Positions 8,453 to 16,666 of a stretch of DNA of 64,000 nt are shown here, one piece after another. The stretch comes from Streptomyces hawaiiensis (GTDB taxonomy: Bacteria; Actinomycetota; Actinomycetes; Streptomycetales; Streptomycetaceae). Below the pieces are notes generated by a model. It had not been told where the DNA came from and ran no database searches. It saw nothing but the letters and a program-made list of their open reading frames with translations. The translations under genes were made by a program, and so were the position numbers. The stretch lies in assembly GCF_004803895.1 (NCBI RefSeq), contig NZ_CP021978.1:1116001-1180000 (forward strand). The letters are read 5' to 3'. The first letter of the stretch is position 1. Each line of letters opens with the position of its first letter.

Positions 8453-9201
8453 ATGGTGTTCAAACGACTGCTCGGCGCGCTCGGTGTCGGCGGCCCCACG
8501 GTCGACACCGTAGCCTGGGCGTGGTTCTCGGGGTGCGCACCGAGTTGTCGGTGGCGGGCGCGAAGGACAAGGGCGACCTGGACCAGCTGAACGTCTCACC
8601 GCTGCCCGTGCAGGAGTCCGTACTCGAAGCCCTCGGCGGGCTCGGGTTCGGTTTCAAGTCGGCCGACCTCGAGTACGGCCGCATCGGCGGGACGGGCCAG
8701 CGGCTGCCCTTCTACCAGGAGATCGAACTCGTCCCCTCACCGCGGTACGCGCAGCAGGTCAACGAGATCGAGTTGACGTTCCTGGCGAACCCGGGCGGCA
8801 TGGAGATCGTCCTGGAGGCGGACAAGCGGGGTGGCTTCCTGCCGTCGGGCGGTGACGCGCTCACCCGGTTCACCGTGTCCCACGACGGGGTGGAGCAGCA
8901 GGACTGGCCCTCGACCGTCGACGGCTGGATGCGGCAACTGGTCGAGCACCGGGCGTCGTACGGCTCCCCCGCCGGATACGGCTCGCCCATGGGCCACGGC
9001 TCCCCCATCCCCTTCGGGCCGGGCGGGCACGGGCACGAGGGGCAGCACCATGACGGCCGCCGCTCGGGCCCGGGCATGGGCACGGCCGTCGCCGCGGGTG
9101 CGGCCGGACTCGCCGTCGGGGTCGTCGGCGGCATGGTCGCGGGCGAAGTCGTCGACGAGGTCGGTGACTTCTTCGAGGGCGACGAGGAAGACGAGGGCTG
9201 A
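8453..9201 (+). pseudogene. Spo0M-like (arrestin-fold sporulation control) gene with an internal out-of-frame deletion
   Basis: A ribosome site (GAAGGAG) and ATG at 8453 begin the standard N-terminus MVFKRLLGALGVGGPTVDTV. The reading then runs into another frame and stops at 8590, giving only 45 residues. The rest of the protein continues in a different frame from about 8515 (LGVVLGVRTEL) to the stop at 9201. It includes the family-typical GFGFKSADLEYG, LPFYQEIEL and LEADKRGG and a Gly/His-rich tail with an acidic end. From knowledge of the family, about 85-90 residues of the first arrestin-like domain are missing between the two parts, so a deletion of roughly 260-270 bp shifted the frame near 8510-8515. 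Start signals and the C-terminal half look intact, suggesting a recent event. A sequencing or assembly error is possible but would have to remove a long block. Confidence 0.8.
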
Positions 9202-9227
9202 CACCGGGCGCCGCGGCCCCCGGCCCC

Positions 9228-10196
9228 TCAAAGAGGCGTCGCCGCGTGCAGGATGAGGACCATCGTCACCGCCGAGTTCGCGGACGACATCGCCGAGACG
9301 GCCGTCCCCGCGGCGGCGCCCCACGCCGCCAGCCCGACCGCCGTGAACACCGGCGGCCAAAGGTGCACGGCGGGGGCCGGTCCGAGCAGCGCCGCGACCC
9401 GGCGGGGCACCGGTCCGGGAGCGGCGAGTCCCGCGAGCGTGGGCAGTGGGGTGCCCCGCGAGACGAGCGCGGCCGTGCCGATCGCCCTCGCCACCGTGCG
9501 GCGGCTGCCGATCGCCCGGGCCGCCTCCTCGTCCGCCCACCGCTCGGCCGTGTACGCCACGGCGGTACGCAGCGGCCGCAGGAACGGGTTGGCCAGGGCC
9601 GCCAGCCGCACGGCGAGCAGGAAGCGGTCGTGACGTGCGGCGAGGTGCGCCCGCTCGTGGGCGAACAGAGCCCGCCGCTCGGCCGGCCGGAGCCGGTCCA
9701 GCAGGGCCGTGGTCACCACGACACGGCCACGCCCCGCGACGGCACGCGACACAGGACCACTGCGGCGCCACCCGGGCGGCAACGCGTACGCGTAGGGCGC
9801 GGCGTCGGGCAGCACCGCCACCTCCGTCCCCCGCAGTCCGGCCAGGGCGAGATGCGCCTGACGGCGTACCCGCCCGTGCCGCCGCACCGTCCGCACGCAG
9901 GCGACCACCACCGCGCACAGCGCGGGGATCGCGGCCTTGCCCACGACCTCGTCGTACGGCACCGCCGCCCGCACCTCGGGGTCGGACCAGCCGTCCGGCA
10001 GCGGATTGCCGGGCAGCTGGGCGGTGCCGACGACCATCACCAGCGCCAGGCACACCGTGCTGCACAGCGCCAGCACCACGGCCAGCACCGTCAGCAGCCG
10101 GGTCGCGGTGCGCGGATGCAGATGCTGCTCGGCGAGGCGGGCGACCGGCCAGGCCGTGAGCGGCAGGACCAGCGGCAGAAAGACGAACACCCCCAT
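9228..10196 (-). CDS. M56 family membrane metallopeptidase (BlaR1/MecR1-like, no sensor domain)
   Basis: This 322-residue membrane protein has a zinc-protease motif HERAH (His180, Glu181, His184) and a downstream Glu in YTAERWADEE as probable third ligand. Hydrophobic helices lie at the N-terminus, near residues 90-100, and at the C-terminus. BlaR1 proteins of about 590 residues carry an extracellular penicillin-binding sensor; that domain is absent here, so the signal must be different. The gene starts 6 bp after the blaI-like gene ends. By analogy with BlaR1-BlaI, activation should inactivate the adjacent repressor. Its likely targets are marked by the dyads at 8400 and 10664. Confidence 0.85.
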   Translation of the reverse strand: MGVFVFLPLVLPLTAWPVARLAEQHLHPRTATRLLTVLAVVLALCSTVCLALVMVVGTAQLPGNPLPDGWSDPEVRAAVPYDEVVGKAAIPALCAVVVACVRTVRRHGRVRRQAHLALAGLRGTEVAVLPDAAPYAYALPPGWRRSGPVSRAVAGRGRVVVTTALLDRLRPAERRALFAHERAHLAARHDRFLLAVRLAALANPFLRPLRTAVAYTAERWADEEAARAIGSRRTVARAIGTAALVSRGTPLPTLAGLAAPGPVPRRVAALLGPAPAVHLWPPVFTAVGLAAWGAAAGTAVSAMSSANSAVTMVLILHAATPL

Positions 10197-10202
10197 GAGG
10201 CC

Positions 10203-10589
10203 TCAGTCTTCCCCTTCGCTCTGGGCCTGATCCAGCAGGTCGCGCAGCAGCCGCTCCTCGTCCGGACCGAGGCCGGTGACGAAGCTGGCCAGCACGGCCC
10301 CGCGGTCGCTCTCGGCGTCCAGCACCTTGCGCATCTTGCGCGCGGCCAGGCCCGCCTGGTCCGAGGCCGGTGTCCAGGCGAAGGACCGGCCGACCCGCTC
10401 CCGGGTGACCGCGCCCTTGTCCAGCAGCCGGGTCAGGATCGTGATCACCGTCGTGTACGCCAGGTCGCCGCCGAGGCGTTCCTGCACCCAGCCGGCCGTG
10501 GCCGGGCCGTCCGCCTCCCGCAGCGCGAGCAGCACCAGCGCCTCCAGCTCACCCTGTCCCCGCCGGGGACGCTGCCCGGGATCCGTCAC
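10203..10589 (-). CDS. BlaI/MecI/CopY family transcriptional repressor
   Basis: This 128-residue winged-helix protein has the BlaI order: a helix-turn-helix ending AYTTVITILTRLLDKG, a wing with Arg-rich turn (VTRERVGRSFAWTP), and a C-terminal dimerisation helix with several acidic residues. GTG at 10589 is preceded by GAGG at a 7-nt distance. It is transcribed with the M56 peptidase, 6 bp apart. The operator-like dyad 75-94 bp upstream lies between this gene and the divergent terD, so it probably controls both genes and itself; a matching dyad stands before the spo0M-like gene. Unlike clinical BlaI, no beta-lactamase gene is nearby. Confidence 0.9.
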   Translation of the reverse strand: MTDPGQRPRRGQGELEALVLLALREADGPATAGWVQERLGGDLAYTTVITILTRLLDKGAVTRERVGRSFAWTPASDQAGLAARKMRKVLDAESDRGAVLASFVTGLGPDEERLLRDLLDQAQSEGED

Positions 10590-10663
10590 CGCCCTGCCTC
10601 ACTTTCGCCGCTGAGGGTTGCCCTTGCGGACATCGTATAGATCCACCGGCCCGATCCCACCTA

Positions 10664-10683
10664 CTTCTACATTGATGTAGATT
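10664..10683. promoter_or_regulatory. BlaI-like operator between blaI-like gene and terD
   Basis: CTTCTACA-N4-TGTAGATT; the inner arms TCTACA/TGTAGA are perfect and the 4-bp spacing equals that of the dyad at 8400. It sits in the 145-bp divergent region and could control both directions. Confidence 0.65.
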
Positions 10684-10734
10684 TCAGAGTGGCATCCGCA
10701 CCGCACACGTCAAGCGCTCAAGAAGGAGTACCCC

Positions 10735-11310
10735 GTGGGAGTTTCCCTGTCCAAGGGAGGCAACGTCTCGCTCAGCAAGGAGGCGCCCGGTCTCACCGCC
10801 GTCCTGGTCGGCCTGGGCTGGGACGTGCGCACGACCACCGGCACCGACTACGACCTCGACGCCTCCGCCCTGCTCCTCGACGCCTCCGGCAAGGTCCCCT
10901 CGGACCAGCACTTCGTCTTCTACAACAACCTCAAGAGCCCCGACGGTTCGGTCGAGCACACCGGCGACAACCTCACCGGTGAGGGAGAGGGCGACGACGA
11001 GTCCGTCAAGGTGAACCTGGCCGCCGTACCCGCCGGCATCGACAAGATCGTGTTCCCGGTGTCCATCCACGACGCCGAGAACCGGGGCCAGAGCTTCGGC
11101 CAGGTCAGCAACGCCTTCATCCGGGTCGTGAACCAGGCGGGCGGCCAGGAGATCGCCCGCTACGACCTGTCCGAGGACGCCTCCACCGAGACCGCGATGG
11201 TCTTCGGCGAGCTCTACCGGCACGGCGCGGAATGGAAGTTCCGTGCCGTCGGCCAGGGCTACGCCTCGGGCCTGGCCGGGATCGCCTCCGACTTCGGCGT
11301 CAACGTCTGA
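10735..11310 (+). CDS. terD: TerD family protein (tellurite resistance/stress, calcium-binding)
   Basis: This 191-residue cytoplasmic protein starts with GTG at 10735 after AAGGAG. It shows the complete TerD fold pattern: [18 protein letters not shown] at the N-terminus, [21 protein letters not shown], and the acidic [13 protein letters not shown], which forms the calcium-binding loop in solved TerD structures. TerD paralogues in Streptomyces influence differentiation and stress tolerance, but their biochemical role is unsettled. The divergent BlaI-type dyad suggests control by the adjacent repressor, which would be an unusual regulator for terD. Confidence 0.93.
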   Translation: MGVSLSKGGNVSLSKEAPGLTAVLVGLGWDVRTTTGTDYDLDASALLLDASGKVPSDQHFVFYNNLKSPDGSVEHTGDNLTGEGEGDDESVKVNLAAVPAGIDKIVFPVSIHDAENRGQSFGQVSNAFIRVVNQAGGQEIARYDLSEDASTETAMVFGELYRHGAEWKFRAVGQGYASGLAGIASDFGVNV

Positions 11311-11389
11311 CACGGACCGACCGCGCCGCCGGACCCGCCCGCGTGCGGCCGGGCCCGGCGGCCGCATCAGCAACCGACCGGGAGACCCT

Positions 11390-12055
11390 GTGGCCGACCT
11401 GTCCCGCCTCCGCCCGGACGACCGCGCGGACTTCGACGCCGTCCTGCGTCACGCGCTGGGCACCGCGGACATCCGTGGCGCCCTGGGCGCCGACCCGACC
11501 GGCCGGGCGGCAGCGCACCTGCGCGCCCACGCGCTCGCCCACGCCGACGACATCGCGGCGGCGGCCGACGAGCCGTACCGCTCCTACCTCGCCGTGCGCA
11601 GGGCCGCCCGGCGCGAGGCCCGGGGTCCGCTCGGCGCCGGCAATCTGCTCACGGCCCTCGCGGTGCTCACACCGCTCGTGGCGGGCACGTCCGCCGCGGC
11701 GCTGCTCCTGATCGGCGGTCTGCTGCACGTCGCCGACGCCCTCGGCCCGTTGCCCGGATCGCTGGTCGCGGCCGGCTGGACCCTGGCGCTCGTGGCGGCC
11801 GTGACCGGCCTCGTCACCCTGGCCGCCCTGCTGCACACGGCCCTGCGCCGACGCGGCGCGCCCCCGGCCGCCGGCCAGGTGGAGCACGCCCGACTGGTCT
11901 GGCGGCAGGAGCTGCTCGACCGCGGAATGCTGCCGCACCTGCGCAGGCACCTAGTGCCGCGTCCCGAGACGGCGATCACGCCGTGCTCCCCGCCCGGTAC
12001 GCTCGCGCCGTGCCCGGCCCGGGCGAGAGAGGACAGGACACCATGTTCGGACTGA
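11390..12055 (+). CDS. membrane protein of unknown function
   Basis: GTG at 11390 follows GGGAGA and gives 221 residues. The N-terminal 80 residues are cytoplasmic, Ala/Arg/Asp-rich and helical. Two hydrophobic segments follow at about residues 85-110 and 120-150, then a basic segment with WRQELLDRGMLPHLRRHL. The last 40 residues are Pro/Cys/Arg-rich and look unlike a folded domain; the frame runs 13 bp into the tatA-like gene, so the true C-terminus may have been altered. No function is assigned. It follows terD by 79 bp in the same direction. Confidence 0.65.
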   Translation: MADLSRLRPDDRADFDAVLRHALGTADIRGALGADPTGRAAAHLRAHALAHADDIAAAADEPYRSYLAVRRAARREARGPLGAGNLLTALAVLTPLVAGTSAAALLLIGGLLHVADALGPLPGSLVAAGWTLALVAAVTGLVTLAALLHTALRRRGAPPAAGQVEHARLVWRQELLDRGMLPHLRRHLVPRPETAITPCSPPGTLAPCPARAREDRTPCSD

Positions 12056-12294
12056 GCGAGCTCGCGATCATTCTCGTCGTCGTCATAGCCGTCATCGGAG
12101 TGAAGAAGCTCCCCGAGCTGACCCGCTCGGCCGGCAAGGCGGCCCGCATCCTCAAGGCCGAGGCCCGCGCGGCGAAGGACGAGGAGGCCGGGACGGCCCC
12201 CGCGCCACGGGTGGTCCAGGGCGAGATCGTCCCGCCGGGCACCGGCACGGTCCCGCCCGGCGCCCGGGCGGCGGGCGCCCCGGACCACCCCTGA
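12043..12294 (+). CDS. tatA: TatA/E-like twin-arginine translocase component
   Basis: This 83-residue protein has the TatA plan: a short N-terminal transmembrane helix (LSELAIILVVVIAVIGVKKL), the conserved hinge with Pro, and an amphipathic helix (ELTRSAGKAARILKAEARAAKDE), then a Pro/Gly-rich tail. It starts at ATG 12043 after GAGAGGA and overlaps the preceding gene by 13 bp. It has no tatC neighbour here, so it is probably an accessory paralogue of the main Tat genes. The first residues FGLSELA match the family's usual FGxxE pattern. Confidence 0.85.
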   Translation: MFGLSELAIILVVVIAVIGVKKLPELTRSAGKAARILKAEARAAKDEEAGTAPAPRVVQGEIVPPGTGTVPPGARAAGAPDHP

Positions 12295-12307
12295 TCCGTC
12301 CCCGTGA

Positions 12308-14206
12308 CTACAGCGTGCGCTCCAGGCGGTCGGCCACGAGCCTGACGAAGCGCGCCGGGTCCTTGGGCTGGCCGCCCTCGGCGAGCACCGCCAGGGTGTG
12401 GAGCAACTCGGCGGACTCGGCGAGCTCGGTACGGTCCTCGCTCGCCTGGTACGCCTGGTGCAGGCCCTTCACCAGCGCGTGGCCGGGGTTGAGCTCCAGG
12501 ATCCGCTTGGTGCGCGGCACCTCCTGGCCCATCGCCCGGTACATGTTCTCCAGGGCCGGGGTCAGGTCGTGCGCGTCCGAGACGATGCAGGCCGGGGAGA
12601 CCGTGAGCCGTGTGGAGAGGCGGACCTCCTTGATGTCCTCGTCGAGCTGCTCCCGCATCCAGCCGAGCAGCCCGGCGTACTCCTCGGCCTGCTTCTCCCG
12701 CTCCTCGCCGGCCTTCTCCCCGCCCTCGCCGTCGAGGTCGATCTCGCCCTTGGCGACGGACCGCAGCTTCTTGCCCTCGTACTCGCCGACGGCGTCGACC
12801 CAGACCTCGTCGACGGCGTCGGTGAGCAGCAGGACCTCGATGCCCTTGTCCCGGAACGCCTCCATGTGCGGGGAGTTCTCGATGCTCTGCCGGGACTCGC
12901 CGGTGATGAACCAGATGTCGTCCTGGCCGTCCTTCATCCGCTCCACGTACTGCGCGAGCGTGGTCGGCTCCTCGTCGGAGTGCGTGGTCGCGAACGAGGA
13001 GACGGCGAGGATGGCGTCGCGGTTCTCGGAGTCGGTGACCAGGCCCTCCTTCAGGGCGGTGCCGAACTCACGCCAGAACGTGCCGTAGCGCTCGGCGTCC
13101 TTGGTCATGACCTCCTTGACCGTGGACAGCACCTTCTTGGTCAGCCGGCGCTGCATCATCCGGATGTGCCGGTCCTGCTGGAGGATCTCGCGGGAGACGT
13201 TGAGCGAGAGGTCCTGCGCGTCGACGACGCCCTTGACGAAGCGGAGGTAGGGCGGCAGCAGCGCCTCGCAGTCGTCCATGATGAAGACGCGCTTCACATA
13301 CAGCTGGACGCCGCGCTTGAAGTCCCGCGTGAACAGGTCGTGCGGGGCGTGCGAGGGGACGAAGAGCAGGGCCTGGTACTCGAAGGTGCCCTCGGCCTGG
13401 AGCCGGATCGTCTCCAGGGGCTCGCGCCAGTCGTGGCTGATGTGCTTGTACAGCTCGTGGTACTCGTCGTCGGACACCTCGTCGCGCGAGCGCGCCCACA
13501 GGGCCTTCATGGAGTTCAGCGTCTCGGGCTCGGGCGCGCCCTCCCCGTCGCCCGCCTCCGGAACCATCCGGATCGGCCAGGTGATGAAGTCCGAGTAGCG
13601 CTTGACGATCTCCCGGATCGTCCACTCGGAGGTGTAGTCGTGCAGCTGGTTCTCGGGGTCGGCGGGCTTGAGGTGGAGCGTGACGGACGTGCCCTGCGGC
13701 GCGTCGTCGACCCTCTCCAGGGTGTACGTGGCCTCGCCGCGCGACGTCCAGCGCGTCCCCTGGCTCTCGCCGGCGCGCCGGGTCACCAGCGTCACCTCGT
13801 CCGCCGCCATGAAGCCGGAGTAGAAGCCGACACCGAACTGCCCGATGAGTCCGTCCGCCCCGGCCGCGTCCTTGGCCTCCCGCAGTTCCTCCAGGAACGC
13901 GGCCGTACCCGAGTTGGCGATGGTGCCGATGAGCTGCCCGACCTCGTCGTACGACATGCCGATGCCGTTGTCGCGCACCGTGAGGGTGCGGGCCTCCTTG
14001 TCGATGTCGAGCTCGATGTGCAGGTCCGACACGTCGGCGTCGAGCGAGTCGTCGCGCAGCTTCTCCAGACGCAACTTGTCGAGCGCGTCGGAAGCGTTGG
14101 AGACGAGCTCCCGCAGGAAGACATCCTTGTTCGAGTAGACCGAGTGGATCATCAGCTGGAGCAGCTGACGTGCCTCTACCTGGAACTCAAACGTTTCGGT
14201 CGTCAT
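12308..14206 (-). CDS. htpG: molecular chaperone HtpG (Hsp90 family)
   Basis: This 632-residue protein has all Hsp90 landmarks in order: [34 protein letters not shown]-type N-terminus with the ATP-binding Glu/Asn, [18 protein letters not shown], the middle domain with the catalytic Arg region ([11 protein letters not shown]), and the C-terminal dimerisation part. I chose ATG 14206 because the longer reading adds nine residues that do not match the family. No HspR (HAIR) or HrcA (CIRCE) element is visible upstream, so its heat control, if any, is not evident. It is convergent with the tatA-like gene, 13 bp apart. Confidence 0.97.
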
Positions 14207-14292
14207 GGTTCGCGAATACCTCACAGGTCCCACAGTCGGCTCAACTGGTGGCTGCCACTCTAAAACACCAAGTCAGGCCGGGGCACCGGAAG

Positions 14293-15012
14293 TCAGACGA
14301 GGTGGGCGAAGACGACCAGGTTCTCGGTGTAGTCGCGGGCCTGCCGGTCGTAGGAACCCGCGCAGGTGATGAGCCGGACCTGGGCGTCCGGTGTGTCGCC
14401 GTACACGCGGTCGCTGGGGAAGGAGTCCTTCGCGAAGGACTCCGTGGCGTCGACGACGAAGGTCGCCTTGCCGCCGTCGGCCCGCGCCACCTGGAACCGG
14501 TCGCCCTTCTTCAGCTCGCCGAGCCCGGCGAAGACGGCCGGGGAGGTCACGGTGTCCACGTGCCCGGCGATGATCGCGGTACCGGCCTCTCCCGGTGTGT
14601 GGCCCTTGGCGTACCAGCCGACGAGGTTGGTGTCGTTCGGCGGCGGGGGCTCCAGTTGCCCGGAACGGCCGATGGCGAGGTCGGTGAAGGGCGCGTCGAC
14701 CGAGATCTTGGGGATGAGCAGGCGCACCGGCCGGGACCGCGGCAGATGCGGGCCTGCCCCGGAGGCGGCGGACCGGTGCGGCGCGGCGGATGTGGACGGC
14801 GTGTCGGGCAGGTCGGGGACGGCCGAGGTGGCGGCCACGGCCGGCGGCGCGTGCGGCGGGCCGGCGGCGTCGGACGACCCGTCGCGGCCGCCGACCAGGC
14901 TCACCGTCAGGACGAGGGCGGCCACCACCCAGAGCACCGTCACGAGGGTGCGCAGCCGCCGCTTCGACGGTTCGGGGCGGGGGTCGGGAAGAGCGGGGGG
15001 AACGGCTGCCAT
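14293..15012 (-). CDS. class F sortase
   Basis: This 239-residue membrane-anchored transpeptidase has a short cytoplasmic N-terminus, one transmembrane helix (LVTVLWVVAALVLTVSLV), a Ser/Pro/Ala-rich linker, and a sortase beta-barrel from about residue 95. Catalytic residues are readable: His in AIIAGHVDT, Cys in LITCAGSYD and Arg in the following RQARDY. ATG 15012 has GAGGTGG a few bases upstream. It lies 110 bp downstream of a repetitive secreted protein with C-terminal anchoring features, which is its probable substrate; such pairs are common in Streptomyces. Confidence 0.92.
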   Translation of the reverse strand: MAAVPPALPDPRPEPSKRRLRTLVTVLWVVAALVLTVSLVGGRDGSSDAAGPPHAPPAVAATSAVPDLPDTPSTSAAPHRSAASGAGPHLPRSRPVRLLIPKISVDAPFTDLAIGRSGQLEPPPPNDTNLVGWYAKGHTPGEAGTAIIAGHVDTVTSPAVFAGLGELKKGDRFQVARADGGKATFVVDATESFAKDSFPSDRVYGDTPDAQVRLITCAGSYDRQARDYTENLVVFAHLV

Positions 15013-15122
15013 CAAGGACCACCTCATTCGGGCACGGCGGCGGGGCGCGGGACGACGAGCCGGGCCGCCGCGACGCGAGGGGCACGTGCGGCGGCCACGG
15101 CGGCTGTGCGGTCAGGACTCGG

Positions 15123-15878
15123 TCATGCGGCGCCCTGCGAGGCCTTCTGGCGTCGCAGCGCGTACAGGCCGGTGCCGGCCACGGCCAGCGCCGCCAGCCC
15201 GCCGGCGGTCACGCCCGGCGCGGAGGCCAGCCCGCCGCCACCGGTGTGCATGCCGCCGCGCGGCTTGTCGTGCTTGTCGTGCTTGCCCTCCCAGGAGCCC
15301 TTCTCGTGCTCGTCGTGCTTGCCGTGCTCCTCGTGCTTGCCCTCTTCGTCGCGCTTGTCGCCGTAGCCGTCCTCTTCCTGCTCGCCGCCCCAGTCGTCCT
15401 CGCCGCGCTCGCCGTCCTTGTACGTGTCCGGGTCGTGCTTGGGGTTGTCCCAGTCGTCGTCCGCGGTCACCGCGGCCAGCGCTCCGCCACCCGTGTGCAT
15501 CCCGCCGTGCGGCTTGTGGTGCTTGCCGTCCTTGTGGTGCTTGTCGTGCTTGCCCTCCCAGGCATCCTTCCCGTGCCCGTTGTCCTTGCCGTGCTCCTCG
15601 TGCTTGCCCTCTTCGTCGCGCTTGCCGGCGTAGCCGTCCTCGTCGTGCTCGGAGCTGTCCCAGTCGTCGTCCGCGGTCACCGCGGCGGCCAGCGCTCCGC
15701 CACCCGTGTGTACGCCGCCGCGCGGCTTGTCGTGCTTGCCGTCCTTGTGGTGCTCCTTGCTGTAGGAAGTGGTGTCGTGGTCCCGGTCGCCCATCGTCTC
15801 GGCGTAGGCGGCGGGCGCGGCGATCGCGAGGGCGGCCGTGGCAGTGGCCGTCGCGAGCAGCATGCGGGCAGAGCGCAT
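15123..15878 (-). CDS. secreted His/Asp/Lys-rich repeat protein with C-terminal membrane anchor (probable class F sortase partner)
   Basis: This 251-residue protein starts at ATG 15878 (GGAAGGA upstream). Residues 1-26 form a signal peptide ending AAPAAYA. The mature part has three related modules, each bearing HTGGG at residues 57, 128 and 211. The first two continue with ALAA and TADDDWD, then a charged stretch with repeats of KRDEEGKHEEHGK and WEGKHDKH. The third HTGGG is followed by a transmembrane helix (about 218-240) and a short basic tail (LRRQK), the layout of a sorting signal. The charged stretches are very rich in His, Lys, Glu and Asp and could bind metal ions, which is inference. 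The same-strand neighbour is the class F sortase. Confidence 0.8.
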   Translation of the reverse strand: MRSARMLLATATATAALAIAAPAAYAETMGDRDHDTTSYSKEHHKDGKHDKPRGGVHTGGGALAAAVTADDDWDSSEHDEDGYAGKRDEEGKHEEHGKDNGHGKDAWEGKHDKHHKDGKHHKPHGGMHTGGGALAAVTADDDWDNPKHDPDTYKDGERGEDDWGGEQEEDGYGDKRDEEGKHEEHGKHDEHEKGSWEGKHDKHDKPRGGMHTGGGGLASAPGVTAGGLAALAVAGTGLYALRRQKASQGAA

Positions 15879-15927
15879 CGGTGAGTCCTTCCGTCGCGAG
15901 CCGGGCAGCTGACCCCTCGCCAGCTCA

Positions 15928-15942
15928 CGAGACCCGGTCTCG
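15928..15942. promoter_or_regulatory. 15-bp palindrome upstream of the repeat-protein gene
   Basis: CGAGACCCGGTCTCG is a perfect inverted repeat with 7-bp arms around a central C. It lies 50-64 bp upstream of the ATG at 15878 in the promoter region. It is a candidate operator; no regulator gene is adjacent. Confidence 0.4.
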
Positions 15943-16074
15943 ACGTGAACCACCGTCAGTCACGCCGGGCCGTCCCACCATCCAGGGGCGTTCACACGGG
16001 TTACGAGGGCACTCTGACGGCGGCACGCCCCGGATGTCCGGCCGTCGCCGCGGGGACCCCGAGGTCGCTCCCCG

Positions 16075-16362
16075 TCAGCGGCGCCCGAACCCTCGGTGCG
16101 TCATGCGGGCCGGGTCCGGATCGGCCAGCTGGGCCGCCATGCCGACGAGGACCAGCCCGCCCGCGATGAGCAGCCCCTGGGACAGGGCGATGCCGCAGCC
16201 CAGCACGGCGACGCCGAGTGCCAGCCCCCACCAGGCACCGGTACGCCGGTACTCCCGGGGCCGGACGGGGCGGCCGGACCTCATGGCCCGGGTGAACCGG
16301 GGGTCCTCCCGCTCGAGTCGTGCTTCGAGATCGACCAGACGGTGGTCTTCGGACTGGGGCAC
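16075..16362 (-). CDS. DUF3040 family membrane protein
   Basis: This 95-residue protein starts with GTG at 16362, directly after a GAAGGAGAA ribosome site. It has the DUF3040 layout: an N-terminal cytoplasmic helix (EDHRLVDLEARLEREDPRFTRAM), a basic loop, and two transmembrane helices with a short basic tail. Longer in-frame starts upstream do not match the family. Function is unknown. It is a frequent single-copy small membrane protein in actinomycetes. Confidence 0.85.
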   Translation of the reverse strand: MPQSEDHRLVDLEARLEREDPRFTRAMRSGRPVRPREYRRTGAWWGLALGVAVLGCGIALSQGLLIAGGLVLVGMAAQLADPDPARMTHRGFGRR

Positions 16363-16666
16363 GGCTTCTCCTTCCCGGAACCCGAGCGCTTCGAGGCAGG
16401 GCACGGCCGAGGCCATGACAAGTCCTGGGGTGTCGGGCCCTGCGGCGGTACGGAGGGAGACAGGCCGCCGATGCGGCGGTGCGGCCGGCCGCGGCTGTCT
16501 CACCAGGGCTTCAGCTTCTCCCTCCTCCGGCGGCTTCCACCATCAGGCCCCACCCCCATCCTTCCCGGTGGCCGCCCCCCATGAACGCCCGGCCGACAGA
16601 CGGGTGTTCGGTCCGAGGGTGGATGCTGTCACGGATGGCGACGCGGCCGGGCAGCGCACACGCTCG
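16363..16666. other. intergenic stretch without a recognisable gene
   Basis: These 304 bases hold the upstream region of the DUF3040 gene and the region before the kinase relic. Frames in it are short or lack coding character, and I see no clear dyad or promoter. Confidence 0.5.

Noticed and set aside
12398-14263. Long open frame on the plus strand opposite htpG
   Set aside because: It is an antisense shadow produced by GC-rich codon bias; htpG on the minus strand has full-length Hsp90 motifs.
14207-14292. Possible heat-shock operator (HAIR or CIRCE) before htpG
   Set aside because: Neither CTTGAGT-N7-ACTCAAG nor the CIRCE repeat is present; only a short GTGGCTGCCAC dyad is seen.
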